From CAVSJJ01 sp963728395 (GTDB taxonomy: Bacteria > Actinomycetota > Actinomycetes > Actinomycetales > Dermatophilaceae): 64,000 nucleotides of DNA. A program made the position numbers and the translations under genes. The stretch covers positions 90,427 through 154,426 of the forward strand of contig CAVSJJ010000007.1 of assembly GCA_963728395.1 (NCBI GenBank). The letters are read 5' to 3'. Positions 34,504-43,647 of this stretch are shown here, one piece after another. Position 1 is the stretch's first letter; each line of letters begins with the position of its first letter. Under the pieces are notes generated by a model that was given only the letters and a program-made list of their open reading frames with translations, searched no databases and was not told the origin of the DNA.

Positions 34504-35003
34504 GGCGCACCTCCCCGATGAGGTGGAGCACGAAGAAACCACGAGTGTGGCACGCCTCACACTCCGGTGGCGCCCAAGCCTCCGTCGATTTTCGACACCG
34601 GGCCCGGGGCGCGCCCCGCCGGCCCGCGGGCCGATCTCCGGCCACCGTCCGGCCCGGCGTGCCCACCGGCGGGCGGCTGGGCCGTCTGGCCGTCTGGCCG
34701 TCGAGAGGTGCGCAGACCTGGCCACCGGCCGCCCCGGGATGGGTCACCCCGTGACCCATGCCTCCTGCGAGGAGGCAAGAGCGGCTGATTCCGCACCAGT
34801 TGGACCGCCGCGGGAGGCATGCCTCAGGTCGCGACCCATCCCGGAGCCGCCACGGCGACACCGTCCGCGGGGTCGGTCGCGGGGTCGGGCCGCCGGCTCG
34901 ATCAGGGGGTGGAGCGGGGGGCGCCTCGACCCGCGGGCTGCGTGTCCGCCCCCGGCCCGCGGCCGCGCGGGCAGCGCATTCGCCAGCCCGCCGGCCCGAG
35001 GCC
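34504..35003. promoter_or_regulatory. 500-bp region with clustered palindromes upstream of the giant-protein operon
   Basis: No gene is supported. ATGGGTCAC-CCC-GTGACCCAT (34739-34759) is a perfect 9-bp inverted repeat, followed at once by TGCCTCC-TGCGA-GGAGGCA (34759-34777). A third palindrome, GAGGCATGCCTC, lies at 34814-34825, with another GACCCAT at about 34833. The shared words ACCCAT and ATGCCTC suggest operator half-sites or a terminator array between the aldo/keto reductase gene and the giant-protein operon. GGCCGTCT is repeated in tandem at about 34680-34702. Confidence 0.5.
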
Positions 35004-35975
35004 TCAGGCGTATGTCGTGTAGCCGAAGGCGGGCTTCTCCGTGAGGGCGTCCAGGCCCGCGAGGTCGTCCTCGCTCGGCTCCCAGAGGCCGGCCTCGACG
35101 TTGGCGGCCACCTGCTCGGGCTTGCTCACCCCGGAGATGACGCTCGTCACCGCCGGCTGCGCCCGCAGGCCGCCGATCGCGAGGGTGAGCATCGACAGGC
35201 CGCGCTCGGCGGCATACGCCTCGAGTGCCTCGATCCGGTCCCAGTCGGCGGTCTCGAGCCGGGACGACTGGTTGGCGAAGGTGAGCCGGCTGCCCTCGGG
35301 TGCCGACTCGCCGCGGCGGTACTTGCCGGTCAGCAGCCCGTAGGCGAGCGGGAAGTACGGCAGGATGCCGACGCCGACCGTCTCGCACGCCGGCACCAGC
35401 TCGGTCTCGGCGGAGCGGTTGTAGAGGGAGTACTCGTTCTGCGCCGACACGAAGCGCTGCAGCCCGCTCGTCCGGGCGACCCAGTCGGCCTCGACCACCT
35501 GCCAGGCCGTCATGTTCGAGCCGCCGAGGTAGCGGACCTTGCCCTCGGTGACGAGCTCGCTCATCGCCTCCAGGGTCTCCTCGATCGGGGTGATCGGGTC
35601 GGGCCGGTGCAGCTGATAGAGATCGATGTAGTCCGTGCCGAGCCGGCGCAGGCTCGCCTCGACCGCCCGGCGAACGTAGCGCCGACTGCCGTGGGCCCCG
35701 AAGTGCTCGCTCTCCTCGCCGCCCATCCCGAACTTCGTTGCGACGATGACGTCCTCGCGGCGCGACCCGAGCGCCCTGCCGAGCGCCTCCTCGCTGGCGC
35801 CGGCGGCATACGCGTCGGCGGTGTCGAAGAGCGTGACGCCGTGCTCGATCGCGGCGTCGACGACCTGCTGGACGGTCTCGTCGCCGATCCGCGCGCCGAA
35901 CGCGTTGCAGCCGACGCCGACCACCGAGACCATGAGGCCGCTGTGTCCGAGGGGTTCGTAGCGCATGTCAGCCAT
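35004..35975 (-). CDS. Aldo/keto reductase, 323 aa
   Basis: ATG 35975 after GGTTGGGG; earlier TTG lacks a site. A TIM-barrel NADPH-dependent oxidoreductase: MRYEPLGHSGLMVSVVGVGCNAFG, catalytic Asp/Tyr in LFDTADAYAAGASE, Lys in VIVATKFGMGG and His in DLYQLHRPDP. The substrate strand is YLGGSNMTAWQVVEA and the coenzyme-binding C-terminus is AVTSVISGVSKPEQVAANVEA. Length is typical. The pattern is of the YghZ/Tas-like group acting on small aldehydes or ketones; the substrate is not deducible. It runs towards the palindrome cluster and has its own promoter region at about 35976-36026. Confidence 0.9.
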   Translation of the reverse strand: MADMRYEPLGHSGLMVSVVGVGCNAFGARIGDETVQQVVDAAIEHGVTLFDTADAYAAGASEEALGRALGSRREDVIVATKFGMGGEESEHFGAHGSRRYVRRAVEASLRRLGTDYIDLYQLHRPDPITPIEETLEAMSELVTEGKVRYLGGSNMTAWQVVEADWVARTSGLQRFVSAQNEYSLYNRSAETELVPACETVGVGILPYFPLAYGLLTGKYRRGESAPEGSRLTFANQSSRLETADWDRIEALEAYAAERGLSMLTLAIGGLRAQPAVTSVISGVSKPEQVAANVEAGLWEPSEDDLAGLDALTEKPAFGYTTYA

Positions 35976-36026
35976 GTACCCCAACCTATGCCCGGAGTAT
36001 GCCGCGGACGGCCCGGGAGGACGCCG

Positions 36027-36743
36027 TCAGCGCAGCCCGGCGGCCCTGGCGTCGGCGGCGCCGATGGCGGCGAGGAGCTCCGGGTCGGTTTCGAGCGGGG
36101 GGAAGTGCGACATCGCCCGGGTTGCGACCCGGCCGATGTCGGCGGACGTCAGCACGGGCGGCCGCCGGTCGAGCCAGTCCACGAGCCGGCCGGCGGGCAC
36201 GACCCACACGCCGCGAATCTGGCGGGGCATGTCGAGCCGGTCCTCGAAGACGCCGGAGAGCGAGAGGACGGGCCAGATGTCGCGGCCGGAGCGCACCGAC
36301 ATCGCAACGGCGATCCCGGCGGCCCGGATCATCTCGCGGGCGAGGTCCTCGCTCTCCCGGCGCCCGACGGGCGAGAGCCGCTGCACCGGGCCAGCGAGCC
36401 AACCCGTCCCGCGGCCGGCCGTGTTGCGCGAGTCGACGAGAAAAGCCCCGCCGGGCCCGATGACGACGTGGTCGGCGACGGCGTCGGAGCGTCCCGGACG
36501 AACGAGCCGGTCGTGAAGCACGGTCCACCGGGCGGTCAGCCCGTCGAGCACCTCGGTCGTTCTGCTCCGGCCGGCGGCCCGGCAGCCGGCGTCCGGCGGG
36601 CACCCGCCCTCGGCGCGGCATGCGTCCGCGGCGGCGCAGACGCCGTGGAGCCGGCACCACACGGCCGCGGCGGCGACGTCACGCACTCCGAGCGCGCGAC
36701 GCGCGACATCACGCTCCGCTGCCGGGCGGGACTGCTCGACCAT
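36027..36743 (-). CDS. NERD-like protein with an N-terminal Cys-x5-Cys array, 238 aa
   Basis: Residues about 65-190 follow the NERD (nuclease-related) pattern: LTARWTVLHDRLVRPGRS, ADHVVIGPGGAFLVDSRNTAG. The usual catalytic lysine after DS is replaced by Arg. The N-terminal part holds five Cys spaced exactly six residues apart (WCRLHGVCAAADACRAEGGCPPDAGC), a possible metal or Fe-S ligand array or redox sensor. No membrane segment. The C-terminus has WVVPAGRLVDWLDRRPPVLT. It is followed upstream by a paralogue (36819-38216) in the same orientation. The missing lysine argues against nuclease activity, so a binding or sensing role is more likely. Confidence 0.75.
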   Translation of the reverse strand: MVEQSRPAAERDVARRALGVRDVAAAAVWCRLHGVCAAADACRAEGGCPPDAGCRAAGRSRTTEVLDGLTARWTVLHDRLVRPGRSDAVADHVVIGPGGAFLVDSRNTAGRGTGWLAGPVQRLSPVGRRESEDLAREMIRAAGIAVAMSVRSGRDIWPVLSLSGVFEDRLDMPRQIRGVWVVPAGRLVDWLDRRPPVLTSADIGRVATRAMSHFPPLETDPELLAAIGAADARAAGLR

Positions 36744-36818
36744 GAGACGTCCGATGGGTGAGGGGGAGACCGATGGCGCGAATCGTAGATGACAGCGCGA
36801 CGACGTGTGGAGGTTTCG

Positions 36819-38216
36819 TCAACTCGTACCGGACGGTAATGGCCGAACGGCCGAGGAGTCCTCCGGGACCTCGCCTCGTGGTGCGTTGACGGCCCGCGCG
36901 ATCGCCAGCGCCATGACGCGGGCCTCGGCGTCGGGGATCCCGAGAATCGTGTCCGAGAGGACGACCTCAATGTCACCGCGCGCGGTCGCCGGGGCCGCGC
37001 CGACCCTCGTCGGCTCGCCGCCCGGGACGCTCATCGGCTCGCCGCCCGCGACCCGGAGGGCGGTGGCCGCCGAGGACGTCGGGCCGGGCGCCGTCCCGTA
37101 GGCGACCCCGTGCCGTTCCCGCGAGGTCCGGAAGCCGGCGTCGTCACCCTCACCCACGGCATACGTCCGGACCCGGACGAGGACGGTTGGCGGGTTCTCG
37201 AGCCGGCTGCCCCAGGCACATCCGGTCTCCGTCGCGACCGGCTCGACCGGGCGCCCGAGGACGGACGCGATCTGGGCTCCGGTGACCGCCCTGCAGTCGA
37301 GCGCGGCGGCCTGCTGGGCGAGGGGTACGGCGCCGACGGGGATGACGATGCTGCCGAGCAGCGACGGCACATAGGCAAGGCCGAGCGCCAGGGCGAAGAC
37401 CGCCGAGACGATCCCGCCCAGGGCCCGGCCGAGGCTCGGGTCGCGGTTCGGGACGCTCTCGCGGTCGGCCCGGCCCGCGGCAACCGGGGGGACCGGGGCC
37501 GGCGCCGACACCATCGCCGTCGCGACGCCACCGTGCTCCGGCGGCACGACGACGGTCGTGGCGCCCCCGGCGGGCAGCAGCTCGGGGTCGGTGCCCGAGG
37601 ACGGGAAGTCGGTCATGACCCTGGTGAGGACGCGGCTGCGCCCCGGGTCCGAGAGCACGGTGGGCTGCGACGACAGCCACTGCGCCAGCTGCGAGACGGG
37701 GACGACCCAGACATCGCGGAGCATCCGCGGCTCACCGAAGCTCGCCTCCTGTGCGCCGGCCAGGCAGAGGACCGCGGTGACGTTCCGGTCCGACTCGACC
37801 GTCATGTATGCCGCCATGCCGCGCGCCTTCGCGAGCTCGCCGGCGAGCGAGATGGTCTGGCGGTAGCCGCCCCGGCGGACATGCTGGAAGAGGTCACCCT
37901 CCCAGGCGCGGATCGTGCCGGCGCGGACCTGGGAGTCGACGAGGAACACGCCCCCGGGGCCGACGACGACGTGGTCGAGATGGGCGCCGGCCTGCCCGGG
38001 CCGCAGCAGCCGGTCGTGCAGGACGGTCCACGCGTCGTCGAGCCGGGCCAGCTCCGCGGCGACACGGCGCCCCCCTGTTGCGCCGGTCGCCGCGGCTGGG
38101 GCCAGAGGGCCGCCGAGGCTCGGATGGTGGATGTGGTTCGCGCGGAGCTCCCGAGAGGCGGCATCCGTGCCGGTGGAGTCCTGGCGAGCGGGCTGAGGGG
38201 AGTCCGGCTCGTTCAT
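36819..38216 (-). CDS. NERD-like protein with transmembrane helix and extracytoplasmic domain, 465 aa
   Basis: ATG 38216. Residues about 55-190 are NERD-like (DAWTVLHDRLLRPGQAGAHLDHVVVGPGGVFLVDSQ), again without the expected Lys (Gln instead). A Pro/Ala linker precedes one membrane helix near 275-305 (LGGIVSAVFALALGLAYVPSLLGSIVIPV). The outer domain has LDCRAVTGAQIASVLGRPVEPVATETGCAWGSR and a late VLSDTILGIPDAEARVMALAIARAVN; the Cys pair and order resemble DUF3558/PknH-sensor-like domains. So a cytoplasmic NERD module is linked to an outer sensor. It is a tandem paralogue of the 36027 gene, 75 nt apart. Confidence 0.75.
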   Translation of the reverse strand: MNEPDSPQPARQDSTGTDAASRELRANHIHHPSLGGPLAPAAATGATGGRRVAAELARLDDAWTVLHDRLLRPGQAGAHLDHVVVGPGGVFLVDSQVRAGTIRAWEGDLFQHVRRGGYRQTISLAGELAKARGMAAYMTVESDRNVTAVLCLAGAQEASFGEPRMLRDVWVVPVSQLAQWLSSQPTVLSDPGRSRVLTRVMTDFPSSGTDPELLPAGGATTVVVPPEHGGVATAMVSAPAPVPPVAAGRADRESVPNRDPSLGRALGGIVSAVFALALGLAYVPSLLGSIVIPVGAVPLAQQAAALDCRAVTGAQIASVLGRPVEPVATETGCAWGSRLENPPTVLVRVRTYAVGEGDDAGFRTSRERHGVAYGTAPGPTSSAATALRVAGGEPMSVPGGEPTRVGAAPATARGDIEVVLSDTILGIPDAEARVMALAIARAVNAPRGEVPEDSSAVRPLPSGTS

Positions 38217-38500
38217 GGCTACGTCCTGTATGTGAAGTTGAGAACTGGAGGCTATGTCCGTCCACCGGCCGAGGAGGCACGACGAGCCCGTCTGCAACCG
38301 AAGATCGGCCGAACGTCGGACACCCGCATCCGACGCGCATCCACATCTGGGTGCGGGCCGTAACGCGGAGGACGGGCCGTCACGCAAGGACGGGGCGCCC
38401 GGTGGAGTGGCGGACGTCATGCGCGATGCGGCGGCGACGCTGCGCCGCCGTGGGAGTACGTTCGGGGGACCGGTGCACCGCCGTGCTGACAGGAGCCGCC

Positions 38501-39370
38501 ATGGAGTTCATCCGCCCACTGACCTGGGCCGATGCCCTCGCCGCGAAGGCCGACCGGCCCGAGGCCACCCCGATCACCGGCGGGACCGACGTCATGGTCG
38601 AACTGAACTTCGACCGCCGTCGACCCGCCGCCCTCATCGACCTCACCGCCGTCCCGGAGCTCGGCGAGTGGGACGCGCACGAGGGACGGGTCCGGCTCGG
38701 GGCCGCGGTCACCTATGCCCGGGTCATCGGTGACCTGGCCGACCGGCTGCCCGGCCTGGCGATGGCCTCCCGGACCGTGGGCTCCCCCCAGATCCGTAAC
38801 CGCGGAACCGTCGGCGGCAACCTCGGGACCGCCTCCCCGGCCGGCGACGCCCATCCCCCGCTGCTCGCCGTCGGCGCCGAGGTCGAGGTCGCCTCGGTGC
38901 GAGGTGAGCGCCGCATCCCGATCACCGAGTTCTTCACCGGCGTCAAGCGCACCGCCCTCGCCGAGGACGAGCTGATCCGGGCGATCTGGGTGCCGATGGC
39001 CGCGGGGCCCCAACAGTTCGCCAAGGTCGGCACCCGCAACGCCATGGTCATCGCCGTGTGTGCGTTCGGTCTCGCCCTCGACCCGGCGGGCCGGCGGGTC
39101 GGCACCGGCCTCGGCTCGGTCGCCCCCACCCCCCGCATCGCCGCGGCTGCGGGGGAGTTCGCCGGCCAGGCCCTCGACGAGGCACGGCTGTGGGACACCC
39201 GAGGCAGCCTGCCCGACACGATCGCCGCCGAGTTCGGTCGCCGGGTGGCCGGCGCCGCGGACCCGGTCGACGACGTGCGTGGCACCGCGGCATACCGTCG
39301 ACACGCCCTCGAGGTCATCGCCCGGCGCTGCCTCACCTGGGCGTGGAACGACTACCGGAAGGCGGCCTGA
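38501..39370 (+). CDS. Xanthine dehydrogenase FAD-binding subunit, 289 aa
   Basis: ATG 38501 after AGGAG. A PCMH-type FAD domain: ATPITGGTDVMVELN and TVGSPQIRNRGTVGGNLGTASPAGD carry the FAD-contacting glycines, and a CO-dehydrogenase-flavoprotein C-terminal domain ends RCLTWAWNDYRKAA. It passes electrons between the 2Fe-2S subunit and NAD or another acceptor. It is the first gene of a four-gene purine-oxidation operon; the 284-bp gap before it is shared with the divergent NERD gene. The stop is 3 nt before the next start. Confidence 0.9.
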   Translation: MEFIRPLTWADALAAKADRPEATPITGGTDVMVELNFDRRRPAALIDLTAVPELGEWDAHEGRVRLGAAVTYARVIGDLADRLPGLAMASRTVGSPQIRNRGTVGGNLGTASPAGDAHPPLLAVGAEVEVASVRGERRIPITEFFTGVKRTALAEDELIRAIWVPMAAGPQQFAKVGTRNAMVIAVCAFGLALDPAGRRVGTGLGSVAPTPRIAAAAGEFAGQALDEARLWDTRGSLPDTIAAEFGRRVAGAADPVDDVRGTAAYRRHALEVIARRCLTWAWNDYRKAA

Positions 39371-39373
39371 GCG

Positions 39374-39862
39374 ATGCGACTCTCGACGACGGTCAACGGG
39401 GTACGCCGCGACGTCGACGACGTCTGGGAGGGCGAGAGCCTCCTCTACGTCCTGCGCGAGCGGCTCGCCCTTCCCGGCTCGAAGAACGCCTGCGAACAGG
39501 GCGAGTGCGGCTCGTGCACCGTCTACCTGGACGGGCTGCCGGTCTGTTCCTGCCTCGTCGCCGCGGGCCAGGCGCAGGATCGTGAGGTCGTCACGGTCGA
39601 GGGCCTGCGCGCCACCGGGAGCGGGGTCGAGGATGCCCTCGACCCGGTCCAACAGGCCTTCCTCGACGCCGGCGCGGTCCAGTGCGGCTTCTGCACCCCG
39701 GGCCTCGTCGTCGCGACCCACGACCTCCTGGCCCGGGTGCCGAACCCGACCGACCCGCAGATCCGCGAGGCGCTTGCCGGGAACCTCTGCCGCTGCACCG
39801 GGTACGAGTCGATCCTCGAGGCCGTGCGCCTCGCCGCCGTCCGCCGTGTCGGGGAGAGCTGA
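39374..39862 (+). CDS. Xanthine dehydrogenase 2Fe-2S subunit, 162 aa
   Basis: A plant-ferredoxin-type first cluster, CEQGECGSCTVYLDGLPVCSC (four Cys), and a second all-helical cluster CGFCTPG...CRCTGY, as in every CoxS/XdhC-type subunit. It conducts electrons from the molybdenum cofactor to the FAD subunit. The length is typical (150-170). It is placed between the FAD subunit and the deaminase gene, with overlaps or gaps of 1-3 nt. Confidence 0.93.
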   Translation: MRLSTTVNGVRRDVDDVWEGESLLYVLRERLALPGSKNACEQGECGSCTVYLDGLPVCSCLVAAGQAQDREVVTVEGLRATGSGVEDALDPVQQAFLDAGAVQCGFCTPGLVVATHDLLARVPNPTDPQIREALAGNLCRCTGYESILEAVRLAAVRRVGES

Positions 39863-39863
39863 G

Positions 39864-41237
39864 ATGCCCTCCCCGCCGGCCCGCACCGTCATCGACGGCT
39901 GCGCCATCGCCACCGTCGACGCCGCCGGGACGGAGCACCCCAGCGGCCACGTCGTCGTGTCCGGCGGCCGGATCGACAGCGTCGGCGCCGGGCCGGCCCC
40001 GGACGAGGCCCGCGACGGCGCACGCGTCGTCGACGGCTCCGGCTGCCTGCTCACCCCGGGACTGGTCAACACCCACCATCACCTCTACCAGTGGGTGACC
40101 CGCGGCCTCGCCGCCGACGCGACCCTCTTCGAGTGGCTGACCACGCTCTACCCCGTCTGGGCCGGGATCGACGAGTATGCCGTCGGCGTCGGCGCCCGTG
40201 CCGCGCTGGCCTGGCTGGCGCGCACCGGCTGCACGACGACGAGCGACCACCACTACGTCTTCCCGCGCCAGGGCGGGGATGTCTTCGCCGCCGAGATCGA
40301 GGCGGCCCGGGAGGTGGGGCTGCGCTTCCACCCCGCCCGGGGCTCGATGGACCTCGGCGCGAGTCAGGGCGGGCTGCCGCCCGACCACGTCGTCGAGGAC
40401 CGCGACGCCGCGCTGGCCGCGACCGAGGCCGCCGTCGCCCGCTGGCACGACCCCTCCCCCGCCTCGATGCTCCGGATCGCCGTGGCCCCCTGCTCGCCGT
40501 TCTCCGTGTCCCGGGAGCTGATGGCCGAGGCCGCCGACCTGGCCCGCCGGCTCGGCGTCCGGCTGCACACCCACCTCGCCGAGACGCTCGACGAGGAGCA
40601 GTACTGCCGCGAGCGCTTCGGCTGCTCCTCGCTCGAGTACGCCGAGGACCTCGGATGGCTCGGCGAGGACGTGTGGTTCGCCCACGCCATCCACCTCGAG
40701 GACCGGGCGGTCCGCCGGATCGGTGAGACGGCGACCGGCATCGCCCACTGTCCGACGTCCAACGCGCGGCTCGGGGCGGGAATCGCCCGGACCCGTGACC
40801 TCCTCGACGCCGGTGCCCGGGTCGGCCTCGGAGTCGACGGCGCCGCGAGCAACGAGTCGGCGGCGATGCTCGAGGAGGCCCACCACGCCGTGCTCTTCGC
40901 CCGCGCCCGCGGCGGACCGCGAGCCCTCGGCGTCCGCGAGGCCCTGGCCCTGGCGACGATCGGCGGGGCCCGGGTTCTCGGCCGTGAGGACGAGCTCGGC
41001 TCGGTCGAGCCCGGCAAGGTGGCCGACCTCGCCCTCTGGCGACTCGACACCCTGCCCCACGCCGACATCGTCGACCCCGTCGCGGCGCTCGTCCTCGGCA
41101 GCCCGCCGCCCCTCGAGCTGCTGCTCGTCGACGGCCGGGTCGTCCTCGAGCGCGACCGCGTCGTCACCGTCGACGAGCAGGCGCTGGCCACCAGCGCCGC
41201 AGACGTCCATCGCTCCCTCGTCCGGAAGGCCGGGTGA
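39864..41237 (+). CDS. 8-oxoguanine deaminase / amidohydrolase, 457 aa
   Basis: ATG 39864, one nt after the 2Fe-2S gene's stop. An amidohydrolase-superfamily TIM barrel: metal-binding NTHHHLYQWVTRG, LHTHLAETLDEEQYCRERFG, WFAHAIHLED, HCPTSNARLGAGI and GLGVDGAASNE. The set of motifs matches the 8-oxoguanine deaminase/AtzB-TrzN group, which makes uric acid from 8-oxoguanine. The position inside a xanthine dehydrogenase operon fits that role: its product urate is also that of xanthine oxidation. Other amidohydrolase substrates (guanine, triazines) cannot be excluded from sequence alone. Confidence 0.87.
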   Translation: MPSPPARTVIDGCAIATVDAAGTEHPSGHVVVSGGRIDSVGAGPAPDEARDGARVVDGSGCLLTPGLVNTHHHLYQWVTRGLAADATLFEWLTTLYPVWAGIDEYAVGVGARAALAWLARTGCTTTSDHHYVFPRQGGDVFAAEIEAAREVGLRFHPARGSMDLGASQGGLPPDHVVEDRDAALAATEAAVARWHDPSPASMLRIAVAPCSPFSVSRELMAEAADLARRLGVRLHTHLAETLDEEQYCRERFGCSSLEYAEDLGWLGEDVWFAHAIHLEDRAVRRIGETATGIAHCPTSNARLGAGIARTRDLLDAGARVGLGVDGAASNESAAMLEEAHHAVLFARARGGPRALGVREALALATIGGARVLGREDELGSVEPGKVADLALWRLDTLPHADIVDPVAALVLGSPPPLELLLVDGRVVLERDRVVTVDEQALATSAADVHRSLVRKAG

Positions 41238-41243
41238 CCCTCG

Positions 41244-43613
41244 ATGCCCAGCACCCAGACCGACACGACGACGGCCCCGGCCGGCACCTCGACGGCGCCA
41301 GGCGCCGATGCCGCCGCCCCCGGCGGGGTGGGCGACAGCCCGCGGCGCCCGGACGGCATCCTCAAGGTCACCGGGGAGTTCGCCTACGGCAGCGACCTGT
41401 GGATGGACGGGATGGTCTGGGGCTACACCCTGCGCAGCCCGCATGCGGCCGCCCTCATCCGCTCGATCGACACGACGGCGGCCCTCGCCGTCCCCGGCGT
41501 CCATGCGGTGCTGACCCACGAGGACGTCCCCGGCCGCAAGACCTACGGGCTCGAGATCCCCGACCAGCCGGTCCTGGCCATGGACGAGGTCCGCTACCAC
41601 GGCGAGCCGGTCGCCCTCGTCGCGGCCGACCACCCGGAGACCGCCCGGCGCGCGGCCGGCCGGATCGTCGTCGACTACGAGCCCCTCGAGCCGGTCACCG
41701 ACCCGGTCCGGGCACTGGGCCACCACGCCGGGGACGCCCTCGATGTCTCGGACGACGCGCCGGCCCGCTCCCTGCACCCCGGGGGCAACCTCGTGCGTCA
41801 CCTCGCCATCCGCAAGGGCGAACCCCGACCGCACGCCGACGTCGTCGTCGTCGGGGACTACGACGTCGGCACCCAGGACCAGGCGTTCCTCGGGCCGGAG
41901 TCCGGCCTCGCCGTCCCGGCCGAGGACGGCGGCGTCGACCTCTATGTCGCCACCCAGTGGCTGCACGTGGACCAGCGGCAGATATGTGCGGCCCTGGACC
42001 TGCCGCCCGAGCGGGTCCGGCTCACCCTGGCCGGGGTCGGCGGCGCCTTCGGGGGCCGCGAGGACCTGTCGATGCACATCCACGCCTGCCTGCTCGCCCT
42101 GCGGACCGGACGGCCGACGAAGATGGTCTACGGCCGCGAAGAGTCCTTCGTCGGGCACGTGCACCGCCACCCGGCCCGGATGCGCTACGAGCACGGCGCG
42201 ACCCGGGACGGCGACCTCGTCTACGTCCGGGCGACGATCCACCTCGACGGCGGCGCCTACGCCTCGAGCACCCCCGCCGTCGTCGCCAACGCCGGCACGC
42301 TCGGCGTCGGCCCGTACGTCGTCCCCTCGGTCCACCTCGACTGCTACGGCGCCTACACGAACAACCCGCCCGCCGGCGCGATGCGCGGCTTCGGCGCCGT
42401 CCAGGTCGCCTTCGCCTACGAGGCCCAGATGGACCGGCTCGCCGCCGAGCTGGGCATGGACCCCGTCGAGCTCCGGGCCCGCAACGCGATGAGCGAGGGG
42501 ACCAGGGCGCCGACCGGTCAGCTGCTCGACTCGCCCGCCCCGGTCGCCGAGCTGCTGCGCCGGGTCGCGGCGATGCCGCTGCCACCACCGCCGGCGCCGG
42601 ACGGGGCCGGCGACGCGAGGACGCTGCCGGGCGGGGTCGCGAACGTCACCCACGGCGAGGGCGTCGTCCGCGGCGTCGGCTATGCCGTGGCCTACAAGAA
42701 CATCTGCTTCTCCGAGGGCTTCGACGACTACTCGACGGCCCGGGTCCGCCTCGAGGTCCTGGGTGGCGAGCCCACCGCGACGGTGCACACCGCGGCCGTC
42801 GAGGTCGGCCAGGGCCTGGTCACCGTCGAACAACAGATCTGCCGGACCGAGCTCGGCGTCGACCACGTCGTCGTCCACAGCCGGGACACCAGCGTCGGCT
42901 CCGCCGGGTCCACCTCGGCGTCCCGGCAGACCTACGTCACCGGCGGCGCCGTCCGGGCCGCCTGCGAGACGGTCCGCTCCCGGCTCCTCGAGCTGGCCCG
43001 CCAGCGGCTCGGCCCCCGCGACGACCTGCGCCTGGCGGGCGGCAAGGTCGTCAGCGCCACCGAGGGCGGGCTCGCCTCCATCGCCGACGTCCTCGGCGAC
43101 GCCGTGCTCGACGAGACCGTCCAGTGGCGACACCGACCCACGACGCCGCTCGACCCCGAGACCGGGCAGGGGGACGCCCACGTCCAGTACGCCTACTCCG
43201 CCCACCGGGCCGTCGTCGACGTCGACGTCGAGCTCGGCCTGGTCAAGGTCGTCGCCCTCGACACCGCACAGGAGGTCGGACGGGCGATCAACCCCCAGGC
43301 CGTGCGGGGCCAGATCCACGGCGGCAGCGCGCAGGGCCTCGGCCTGGCCGTCATGGAGGAGCTCGTCGTCGACGGCGGGGTGATCCGCAACCCCTCGTTC
43401 ACCGACTACCTCCTGCCCACGATGCTCGACATGCCACCGATGCGGGTCGAGGTCCTCGAGAACCCCGACCCGCATTCCCCCTACGGCCTGCGGGGCGTCG
43501 GGGAGCCGCCCACCATCTCCTCCGGGCCGGCCGTGGCCAGCGCCATCCGGCAGGCGGTCGGCCGCTCGCTCACCCGGCTGCCGATCCGCCCGGAGCACAT
43601 CACCGGCAGCTGA
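41244..43613 (+). CDS. Xanthine dehydrogenase molybdenum-binding subunit, 789 aa
   Basis: A catalytic subunit with aldehyde oxidase/xanthine dehydrogenase a/b hammerhead (PDGILKVTGEFAYGSDL) and the molybdopterin domains. GGAFGGRED near 270 holds the glycine-rich cofactor contact, AMRGFGAVQVAF the substrate-contact Arg, and RGVGEPPTISSGPA carries the catalytic Glu. It hydroxylates purines (hypoxanthine/xanthine) at the Mo centre. An N-terminal 30-residue Ala/Thr-rich tail precedes homology, so the start could be later. It is the fourth gene of the operon; the following thioesterase gene starts 35 nt downstream. Confidence 0.9.
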   Translation: MPSTQTDTTTAPAGTSTAPGADAAAPGGVGDSPRRPDGILKVTGEFAYGSDLWMDGMVWGYTLRSPHAAALIRSIDTTAALAVPGVHAVLTHEDVPGRKTYGLEIPDQPVLAMDEVRYHGEPVALVAADHPETARRAAGRIVVDYEPLEPVTDPVRALGHHAGDALDVSDDAPARSLHPGGNLVRHLAIRKGEPRPHADVVVVGDYDVGTQDQAFLGPESGLAVPAEDGGVDLYVATQWLHVDQRQICAALDLPPERVRLTLAGVGGAFGGREDLSMHIHACLLALRTGRPTKMVYGREESFVGHVHRHPARMRYEHGATRDGDLVYVRATIHLDGGAYASSTPAVVANAGTLGVGPYVVPSVHLDCYGAYTNNPPAGAMRGFGAVQVAFAYEAQMDRLAAELGMDPVELRARNAMSEGTRAPTGQLLDSPAPVAELLRRVAAMPLPPPPAPDGAGDARTLPGGVANVTHGEGVVRGVGYAVAYKNICFSEGFDDYSTARVRLEVLGGEPTATVHTAAVEVGQGLVTVEQQICRTELGVDHVVVHSRDTSVGSAGSTSASRQTYVTGGAVRAACETVRSRLLELARQRLGPRDDLRLAGGKVVSATEGGLASIADVLGDAVLDETVQWRHRPTTPLDPETGQGDAHVQYAYSAHRAVVDVDVELGLVKVVALDTAQEVGRAINPQAVRGQIHGGSAQGLGLAVMEELVVDGGVIRNPSFTDYLLPTMLDMPPMRVEVLENPDPHSPYGLRGVGEPPTISSGPAVASAIRQAVGRSLTRLPIRPEHITGS

Positions 43614-43647
43614 CCGGCCTTCCGGCGGCGGATGGCAGGATCGAGGA

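Noticed and set aside
30013..34521. A 1502-codon open frame on the plus strand opposite the giant gene
   Set aside because: It is Arg/Asp/Gly-rich without any known motif, as antisense frames of high-GC genes usually are; the minus-strand gene has domains, a ribosome site and coupled overlap.
38217..38500. Extending the FAD-subunit gene upstream through the 284-bp gap
   Set aside because: The upstream frame lacks FAD-domain similarity, and AGGAG sits correctly before ATG 38501.
39591..43598. A 1335-codon minus-strand frame over the xanthine dehydrogenase operon
   Set aside because: No motif, and it runs antisense to three well-supported genes with cofactor-binding signatures.
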